Assembly: GCA_032622095.1 (NCBI GenBank)
Contig: CP136066.1
Coordinates: forward strand, 174,655,164 to 174,719,163
Origin: Siphonodentalium dalli
Lineage: Eukaryota > Mollusca > Scaphopoda > Gadilida > Siphonodentaliidae
Length of the DNA: 64,000 nucleotides
Direction: 5' to 3'
In this document: positions 1-8,600 of the stretch, piece after piece
Position numbering within the stretch: the first letter of the stretch is position 1
Layout of the letters: each line of letters starts with the position of its first letter
Made by a program: the position numbers and the translations under genes
Notes under the pieces: generated by a model
Seen by the model: only the letters and a program-made list of their open reading frames with translations
Told to the model about the DNA's origin: nothing
Databases searched by the model: none

Positions 1-1635
1 AAATTAACTTTATTGAGTTGATTGTGCTACCCAAGTATGAGCAGGCTGATTATAATCCCCCCACTCACGCAGAAGCTACATCAGGGAAATTTCCAGGGCT
101 GTTTTGATAGCTGTTACAGGTATGGGTGCCCAAACTTGAGAAGCCCAAATGACCCCAAATTCCCAGTGGACAGTATTGAATCAACCTGAATTTTCAAGGC
201 AATTCAAAAATAAGCGCTGTATTAAAAAATCTGCAGTTGCAATACAGCCTTCATTTGCATGTTGAATTTTTAAATCAGAAATATTATGTCCTATTTATAA
301 TATATGTGTCGGTATCTGTGTTGGTTCGGTGTAGAAGCCGTATTTTCCTCTGCTGGAAACAGGTGTCCCCAAATTATCTCTGGATTCTTCCCTGAGCTAC
401 ATATGAGAATTTTTGGACTATATAAAGCAAAATAAGTGATAATCAGGACTTGGTATCTCCCCCAATCCCCAACTTAATAAACTTTTTCTCGGATGAAGTA
501 TATAAAGCAAAATAAGCTATAGATGATGTTTTGGTCATATGCAGCTACTAGATGGGCGGCGGAGAAGATTCTCAGTCCTGGGTATCTCCCCAGAGTCCAC
601 CCCCTCACAAACCCAGACTCAACCAAATTTTTCTCAGATATAGTTAATTTCTTGCCATATCATCACTATATAAAGCAAAATATGTGATTGTGAGGGTAAA
701 ATAAGTGGAAAAATATTATGTGGGTGGGATATACCAATGTTGGTAGAGGAAAATTGTTCCACTTGTAGTCCACAATTTCCTAACAGGTACACAGGATATA
801 TACCCATCCCTGTTAACTGCATATGTTCAGCAGTTCTTATGATATTGGTTGGGGTAATGCATATTTTGGGAGGAGATATAACAAAACAAAAGACACCCAT
901 ATGTAAGGCCAAGTGATAATCTGACAGATTTGATTTGCTCTTAAAGTGCCTTAAGCGAATTAATTTATTTGCTCTTTTAAAAGTAAAATTCATCTATTTG
1001 AGCTTGAGCATAAATCAGATTGTCTAGAAATAAAAAAAGAGTGAATTAGACTCTGAGAAAGGAATTACAAATAGGTGGACTAGTATATATTATTAAATAC
1101 ATGTATGATAGTCTCATGTCTTATTTACACTTAAGCGCAAATGATGTGCGCTTAATTGAGCTCAAATAAATGTTTTTTTTACATAGAGCATAATTAAATG
1201 ATTGGGTCTATGAACACCTTTCATGTATGGTACATATTCCAGATACAGATAATTTAAAGGTATGGTTGGCCTTGGCGGTGGGTATCCTGTGAAAATATTT
1301 CCACCCTTCGAAAACCGCCACAAAAATAAAGAACATCAAAATGTAGACTTTGTTCATATACAAATAAGAAATATCGCATAAACAGTATGTTATTGTCAAA
1401 TGTTTGACCATTGTTATGTAAACAAAAGCATAAAAAGTTACTTTTCTGGTGTTTGTTTATATTATGATGGTAAACATAAAGAGCGTTCTTTGTTGGTGAA
1501 TTCCTGATATGGAACTAATAAAGAGCGTTTATGCCATTTGTGTGTGTGATTAGCCAGTTCAAGAGTTGCATTAATATTGTGCTGTCTTCTGTAACACAAT
1601 CAGGCTCTTGCTTAGGTAAAATATTGTAGGTCTTT
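1..1635. other. non-coding, degenerate direct repeats
   Basis: I see no credible gene here. The segment carries diverged direct repeats around the motif TATAAAGCAAAATA, near 420, 500 and 668, each preceded by similar text about cheese-like short runs of CCCC and TCTC. A short palindromic motif built on ACTTAAGCGCAA lies near 1130-1155 and recurs elsewhere in the window. Near 1480-1525 is a pair of copies of AAAGAGCGTT that recur near 25420-25470. All ORFs in the stretch are short and show no family resemblance. Confidence 0.5.
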
Positions 1636-1739
1636 ATGATAATTCAAATCAACACTGAAAACATATTTGTTCGAGCGGAGGTATCGAGACATTTTGAACC
1701 TTCAACGGTGACATTCTGTACATTCTGTATATATCACTG

Positions 1740-1848
1740 CATTTTCTCTTTTTCTCTCTATATATTTGAACCAAATCATGTGAAGCGCCTAGGGCCCATT
1801 ATCACGGGGATAGGCGCTATACAAGAACAATTATTATTATTATTATAA
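1740..1848 (+). repeat. 3' tail of a LINE or SINE with (ATT)n
   Basis: The text GAAGCGCCTAGGGCCC, a short stem and GGCGCTATACAAGAAC followed by a run of ATT is the kind of 3' end shared by many L2-like LINEs and their SINE partners in animals. Only the 3' tail is recognisable, and the upstream part of the insertion cannot be delimited by eye. The short ORF across it is a by-product. Confidence 0.5.
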
Positions 1849-2037
1849 CATGCTGTTTACGTGATGGTCATGGTATATATGAACGAAACTGTATGCGTTT
1901 TAATGTTTTTCTGTTTACGGTGATTAGAACAAATATCAATATTTTCGACAACTAAGGCCTCACGTGCCTTTAATAGCACTTTGAATGTGCAAATGATTTA
2001 CGCTGTTTAAATAATTTGCACTTAAGTGCAAATGAAC

Positions 2038-2475
2038 AGGTCATGGTGAACCAACGATCGACCTTTATTAGACTAATCGCTATAGAATAGACCGATTGGT
2101 CATTCATCATATGCAGGCATTGGGGATAAGTCGAGTCACTCTGAACTGTTCTATATTGGTAATTATATTACATCCAATACTTAAAAAGAGATAATTATAA
2201 TTTCTGTTGAAAGACACGGAATAATTATTTAGTGAATATATTCAATATTAAGATAGACTGATCAGTTTTATACAGATCAACCAGTGGTTCACCGAGACCT
2301 GCATATGATTGTTGAGCTTCGGTACATTCAATGCGATTATTAATAAACATGCAGGTCTGGGTGAACCACCAATAGATCTTTATTTAGACTAATCGATCTA
2401 ATATAGACTGGTCTTACACCACCTAGATGCATCTGAGATAAGGGGAGTCACACTAAACTGTTCCATGATATCGTT
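2038..2475. repeat. pair of diverged ~120-bp direct repeats
   Basis: Two copies begin near 2046 and 2351 and share GTGAACCA, then a rATCkAyCTTTATT-like run, AGACTAATCG, and the closing GTCACwCTrAACTGTTC. Between them, 2265-2315 holds a partial copy in opposite orientation (GATCAACCAGTGGTTCACC). This looks like a decayed interspersed repeat. No coding potential is visible. Confidence 0.45.
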
Positions 2476-2479
2476 CAAC

Positions 2480-3195
2480 TTGGGAACTACTTAAAAACAT
2501 TTGGATTTCTTTTGAGAGAATGAGAATATAAATAAACGTTTAAAAATCTTCAAACAAACACCATTTAAATATTCAAGAATTGGAGAAAGCACCTCTCGGT
2601 TACTGACTGACTCGGCATGTCAGTGTCAGCCATGTTTTATTGGATTTCGATCAATTGGTGTTCACCCAGACCTGATATTTAAATGTGAATTTGGGCTCCC
2701 TTTCCCATACAATTAAGACACAAACTTACGCAACCTTCCAAGTCTGCATGAGGTTGACATCAGCCGATATACTGCAACGTATTCATCCATCAGTTCATGC
2801 CAATAATGGAAAGTTGTTTGTGACTCGTCTTCCATTCCAGATCATTCCAAGTTTAACCTGCTGGCTGCTGTCAACTGTCTAGGATTACTTGAGTACCGGT
2901 ACGATTAAACGGACACTGACCGTGGAATGTCGCATTTCCATATCACATAAGCGTTGCTAGTATAATTTCTGCAATATATGCTGTCTTTGTGGTGCGAATT
3001 TCTCACAACAAACGTCGTTAACTTGGGAAGTAACAAATGCGGAAGTTACAATTTATGGGTTTCCCCCAACCCGGAGGTAAACAAATCAGACAGTGCTTAA
3101 AGTCACGCAGTCGGAGGACATCGCGTGGCGAGGGGACTGAACTCTGTTTTGCAACTTGCGATCGACGTACCACCGGTCATCTGAGTACTATCCCT
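2480..3195. other. non-coding flank, nothing recognised
   Basis: No gene or repeat boundary could be supported in this stretch. It ends where homology with unit 2 (starting at 30001) begins. Confidence 0.4.
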
Positions 3196-3671
3196 TTAAT
3201 TAGTTGAATATAACGTGACTGCAAATTATGAGGTGAAGGTCGAATATAGCTCTTGCGACATTACCACTCTACCGTTAACCACACGTATGCCAAAAACAAC
3301 GCTAATCACTCCATCAACATCGTAATGCGCTACGCGCTATAATAACATTACTGTGCCATGTGACTACTGACAACAAACGACCAAACATCGCACGAGGGTG
3401 AGGTGTGGTTATACCAACAATTACAATATTTTCTTACAGACGTTGTCAACTTTTGTGAAAACAATGCAATTCACGGAGTCATCAACTGAGTCAATCAACT
3501 GAATTCGGCATGACATAACTGATTGACCTGTGGATCACGTGTCGCGTGCCAAAAACATCATGCAGGCTTTAAATAATTTGGTATAAAGGATGCACATCAG
3601 ATCACTGAGTTATTAAGCATTTAGCCATAGATTAAGACTGAATATAAATTGACAACAGCAAAATTGCTAAA
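3196..3671 (+). promoter_or_regulatory. homeobox gene promoter and 5'UTR, unit 1
   Basis: This block is nearly identical to 30001-30476 upstream of the second homeobox gene, and homology begins abruptly at 3196. A TATAAA box lies at 3582-3587, 90 bp before the ATG, so transcription would be expected to start near 3605-3615. The 546-bp direct repeat that was later duplicated starts at 3605, so the second copy of exon 1 lacks this TATA box. Promoter assignment is inference from conservation and TATA position. Confidence 0.55.
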
Positions 3672-4150
3672 ATGGAAACCAACAATGTGGTAATCTTTTC
3701 TCCTTACTGCGACAAGGCTGAGGCTTATCGGAGGATCTTGGTAAGCCATTTTTCATGAATTTGAACCGATTTTTTTTCTTTCAGATTTATCCTTTCAGAG
3801 TCGGTTTGAGTTTTTAGGGTTTTAAATAGAAAATCCTAGCGACTTTCAAGTTGTTTTTTTAGAATACCACACTTTTTCATGAGCATCAAACTGTATGTTA
3901 ATTATATACCATTATCCCTGTGAACCTGAAATCATGCACACACAAATAATAAATAAACAGAAAACAAATAACGCAGACCTTAAATAAATAACATACCGGG
4001 TATATTTGTACACGAGTATGGTGACAATAATCGGCGTATTTTCATATCTTTTGTGTTTGAAACTAACTTTTTCTCTATTAATGCATGCTATATCTATTTT
4101 TTCAGGAGGTACCTATCACACCACAGACAAATGTCCAGCGCACTCGACAG
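3605..4150 (+). repeat. 546-bp direct repeat, copy 1 (exon 1a and 5' exon 2a)
   Basis: The segment from just downstream of the TATA box through exon 1, intron 1 and the first 45 bp of exon 2 is repeated at 5130-5674 with only a few differences. Among them are one codon change in exon 1, AAC to AAG, and a T-run length change. The two copies bracket the 979-bp retroelement-like insert. The corresponding unit 2 locus (30410-30955) has one copy and no insert, so this is a derived state of unit 1. Confidence 0.9.
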
Positions 4151-4999
4151 TCTAGCCGGGGATATCTGACTCTTTGCCTGGAGTTCAGGACTGAAGATGC
4201 TGGAGGAAACCAGAAATCACAGACCCGGGACACCAACTCCAAGACTGCCTCCTGTTTCATGAATGTCGGGAAGGGGCCTCCCAAGAAGAAGACGCCTACT
4301 AGAAAAAGAAGGGACGCCGCCAGACGGGCTAAATGGAAGAAGCAGAAGGGGGTGACCGTTGATCGACCGGTCACCCCTCCCCGTGTGGCTCAGCCGTCTA
4401 TAGTCATAGCCGGCGGGTCGAAGTTGTCTGAGAGACGCCCAGACGACTCGACCTGCGTGGAGACTGACGACATTGAACCAGCTAGCAGGGACTCCGTGGA
4501 TCTGCCGGAGGTCCCTGCTGTCGTCGTCGAGGCTTGCGGAGACAGGGACGTGGACACCACCCCAGATGTTCCTGCCGCCAGCTTCGACGTGGAACTGGAC
4601 AGCTTCACACCTCGGACACCGGATTACGAGAACATCCCGGTGTCCCCCAGTTCCACCACCAGGGAGGGTGAACCACCAGACAGAGATGAGCAGTTCCATC
4701 TTTTAAGAGACGCCTTTAACAGCCGAGTACACGCGGCTGAAGCAAAACATCAAAGATACACCATAACCAAGGCAGACAGCGAGCTGTTGTGTAATGAAAT
4801 AATATACACAGCAGCAGACGCTGGTGTACCGTCTGACCTATTGTACAGGATAGTTGATGGGGCCATCCAGTACCGGAGGGGGAAGTCAGAAAAGAAGACA
4901 GACACCAGCAGCACGAGCTACACCTCTCACTCGGATGCCTCTTCGTCTGCACCACCACCGGCGAAGAGGCCAAAAAAGAAAAAGACAAAGAAAAGATAA
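3672..4999 (+). CDS. chimeric homeobox-N-terminus / retroelement ORF1-like reading frame
   Basis: Exon 1a (3672-3740) ends in a GTAAGC donor and joins in phase 0 to exon 2a at 4106, after a pyrimidine-rich TTTTTTCAG acceptor. Exon 2a contributes 15 codons of the homeobox gene and then, at 4151, runs without a frameshift into the inserted ORF1-like frame, which stays open to the stop at 4997-4999. The predicted product is about 320 aa. It has 38 homeobox-derived residues, a basic segment (KKKTPTRKRRDAARRAKWKK), a long acidic/Pro/Ser/Thr-rich region, and a Lys-rich C-terminus (KRPKKKKTKKR). It lacks a homeodomain. The basic RDAARR-type segment resembles N-terminal parts of invertebrate non-LTR ORF1 proteins; that is family resemblance, not proof. 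Whether it is expressed is unknown. Confidence 0.5.
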
Positions 5000-5129
5000 A
5001 CTAAAATTGCTTTTTGTTTTGTTTTTTTTTAGTTATCAAATTAAAGGCAAAAAAATGAGGGGTTAAGGAAAGGGTCATTCGACCCTTTCGAGAATCCCGG
5101 GGTTAGCCCCCCCAAATCACATTCCCGCG
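4151..5129 (+). mobile_element. 979-bp non-LTR retroelement ORF1-like insert
   Basis: The insert is absent from the paralogous exon 2 at 30956. It starts in the middle of exon 2 and ends just before the duplicated 5' region at 5130. It is GC-richer than its surroundings and contains the ORF1-like frame to 4999, then a T-rich stretch and a short stem (GGGTCATTCGACCC) with GGGGTTAGCCCCC near the end. It has no poly(A) or microsatellite tail at the 3' side, so it is not a standard full 3' end of a LINE. It may be the 5' part of an element of the same family as the LINE 700 bp downstream, but this is unproven. Confidence 0.6.
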
Positions 5130-5674
5130 CTGAGTTATTAAGCATTTAGCCATATATTAAGACTGAATATAAATTGACAACAGCAAAATTGCTAAAATGG
5201 AAACCAAGAATGTGGTAATCTTTTCTCCTTACTGCGACAAGGCTGAGGCTTATCGGAGGATCTTGGTAAGCCATTTTTCATGAATTTGAACCGATTTTTT
5301 TCTTTCAGATTTATCCTTTCAAAGTCGGTTTGAGTTTTTAGGGTTTTAAATAGAAAATCCTAGCGACTTTCATGTTGTTTTTTTAGAATACCACACTTTT
5401 TCATGAGCATCAAACTGTATGTTAATTATATACCATTATCCCTGTGAACCTGAAATCATGCACACAAAAATAATAAATAAACAGAAAACAAATAACGCAG
5501 ACCTTAAATAAATAACATACCGGGTATATTTGTACACGAGTATGGTGACAATAATCGGCGTATTTTCATATCTTTTGTGTTTGAAACTAACTTTTTCTCT
5601 ATTAATGCATGCTATATCTATTTTTTCAGGAGGTACCTATCACACCACAGACAAATGTCCAGCGCACTCGACAG
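5130..5674 (+). repeat. direct repeat, copy 2 (exon 1b and 5' exon 2b)
   Basis: This is the second copy of the 3605-4150 segment. It restores a complete exon 1 (5197-5265) and exon 2 (5630-5711) downstream of the insert, so the canonical homeobox mRNA can still be assembled. Only 67 bp of 5' leader precede the ATG here and no TATA box is included. Transcription would have to start within or before the insert. Confidence 0.9.
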
Positions 5675-8600
5675 GCGGAATGTAAATTATTGGACACCTT
5701 GGACAATGACTGTGAGTTATGTTTATGTATATTTTTGCCATATCAATTTGTTTAATGCCATCGCTAACTCTCGCCAACAATCATCTGGGATGCATCATTG
5801 GATTCATCTTAAACACGATTAGAAGACCCGGAATTCTTGGAATACATAGACAATTTTGACATTCTTTTGTTCCAAGAAACCAAGACCGACGATTTAGATG
5901 TAATAGAAATAGAAAATTTTAATATCCTAGAACTAATGAATAGAAAAACCATCTCAAAGAACCGTTCAGGGGGACTATGCATTGCCATCAGAGAATCCCT
6001 CAAACCTTTCTTTAATATTATCACAGATGACTGCCCAGAAATCCTCTGGTGTGAGTTCCGCAGACCCAAGGGCCCAACATATGCGATTGGTAACGTGTAT
6101 ATACCATGCGAAAATTCCAAATATTTTAACGAAAATACATTTGACCGAATCCACGTCTCTATATTAGAGAAATATGTCTGTTATGATCACATATTTATTA
6201 GTGGAGATTTCAACTCGAGAACAGGAAAGCTCGATGATAGCACACATGTAGGCAAATTGATAGAAGAGTATACACTCAATCTCCCTTCCAAACACCGACA
6301 TAACCCAGACACAACCTCTAACAACTCCGGAACGAAATTACTCAGACTTTGCGAAAGCACAAGCTTGATAATACTGAACGGCAGAATAGGTTGTGACTAC
6401 CCAAACCCTAACTTCACAACAAGGGGTTACAGCGTTATCGACTACGTGATTACCACCCCGAAACTCACCGAAGATGTATGTTATTTTCAAGTCGCAGAAT
6501 ATAACCCACTTGTATCTGACATACACTGTCCAATTATCGCGTGTATACGGATGCGTATTTTTAAAGAGAGCAAACGATTGGCAGTTAAGAACAGCAAAAA
6601 CCTGAAACTCCCAAGTGGAAATCATCACAGAAATAACTTAACTGCCAAATATCACTGCAAACCATCGCGATTCCGTGACACCCCACACATGGAATATACC
6701 GATCCAAACAAGCCGAGAACAACAGTGAATGATCTCAACGCTCTATTCGCGCGTACGACCGACCAGTCATGTCGTGACATACAAGCAAAGATAAACAGGA
6801 TATCCGACGCGTTCAGCAATATCCTTTTAGGCAATGGAAAAGAACAATCCTCTACCGCACGAACCTTGACTAGGAAAGCAAATCCGCGAATAAAAATAAA
6901 AAACAAATCACCGTGGTTCAAAAACGATTGCGCCCATTCGCGAACCGAATACAGAAAGGCACGAAAAGAGTACAAAATCCGCGGAACGATACAACACAAA
7001 ACACGCATGATAGAGTCAAGATACCGTTATAAAATAGCTTTGAGAAAAAGTAAGAAATTATATTACACAAATCTCAGAAACAAAATCCATGATCTTAAAA
7101 GTAACTCAAGTTCTGAATTTTGGAAATTTATGAAACAATTAGATAGAAAATCGGATGGCAATTCAGTAATCCCGTCAGCGCATATTTTTAAGGAACATTT
7201 CGCATCCGAAGAGCAGAAACTTTTCTCGCGAGTTGCGCAGGAACGCCGAATGCCGAACATCCCTTACTCGGATGCGTCTGGTATAGATAATTCCCTTCTG
7301 AACCGAGAAATCACAGTAGAGGAAGTGGAGCACGCCGTTAAAAATCTTAAGAACGGGAAGACACCTGGACATGACGGGCTAACCAATGAAATGATTAAAC
7401 GTAGTAGTCAACAGCTAGGTCCCTACTACGCTAGTTTGTTCAACCTAATCCTATCTACCGGTTATATACCAACCGATTGGTCGCTAGGTACCATAAGGCC
7501 CATCTTTAAAAATAAAGGCGACTCGCTAAATCCCGATAATTATAGAAGGATTACACTGCTGTGCGTTATTTCCAAAATGTTTACTAGCATACTGTGTAAA
7601 CGCATAAATGATTTCTTGTCAGAAAATGATGTTCAGACTGAATCTCAGGCTGGATTCCGTAAAGGATACTCTACCGTAGACCACATATTCTCCATGCACA
7701 TGTTGACTCAATTACTCAAGTCAGGGAAACAAAACTTGTACTGCGCATTCATTGATTTTTCCAAAGCTTTCGATTCAGTGTGGAGAGATGGACTATGGGC
7801 GAAACTGAGACATCATAAAATCACCGGAAATGTACTCAGAATAATACAGAAGATATATGATAATCTTAAGATGAAAGTAATTGCTAACAATGTTCTTTCT
7901 GATAGTTTTGATAGCGTGATAGGAGTGAAACAGGGCGACGGTTTATCCCCGATACTTTTTTCAATGTACCTAAACGACCTTGAACTTTTCCTCGAATCGC
8001 GAAATTGTAATGGTATCCACTATGTGGGATCTGCGGACGAGTATCTTGATATTTTCAAGAAGCTGTTCCTACTCATATACGCAGATGATACAGTAATCCT
8101 GGCTAACTCCGCATCGCATCTTCAGGCCGCGCTCAATCATTTCGCACAGTACTGCGACAATTGGAAATTGAACATAAATTATTCGAAAACGAAAGCTATG
8201 ATTTTCAGTGGGCGAAAAAAGATTAAATTACCACTTAAACTGCACATAAACGACGAACTCATCGAAAGTGTAAATCACTTTAAGTACCTAGGTACTTGGT
8301 TCAGCAAAACGTGCAACTTTAAAAGAGAGAGAGACCTCAGATGTAATGACGCAAAAAAGGCAATGTATACCCTAATAAGTAAAGTTAGAAAGCACAAACT
8401 AACATTCGATTGTACCCTTGACATATACGAAAAAACCATTGTACCGATAATTACATACGGGTGTGAAGTATGGGGTCACGAAAATATAACAGCGTTCGGA
8501 AAGCTAGAGATATGGTTCCTTAAATTCATGTTCGGCTTAAAAAAATCAACTGCCACTACCTTTATTTACGGTGAAACAGGAATATACCCGATAGAGCTCA

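Noticed and set aside
1790-1830. tRNA-like stem text GCGCCTAGGGCCC...GGCGCTATAC
   Set aside because: It lacks A/B box order and an acceptor stem; the (ATT)n tail identifies it as a LINE/SINE 3' end.
4102-4988. Long minus-strand and alternate-frame ORFs opposite the ORF1-like insert
   Set aside because: They are shadows produced by the GC-rich plus-strand frame; they have no start context, splice logic or family features.
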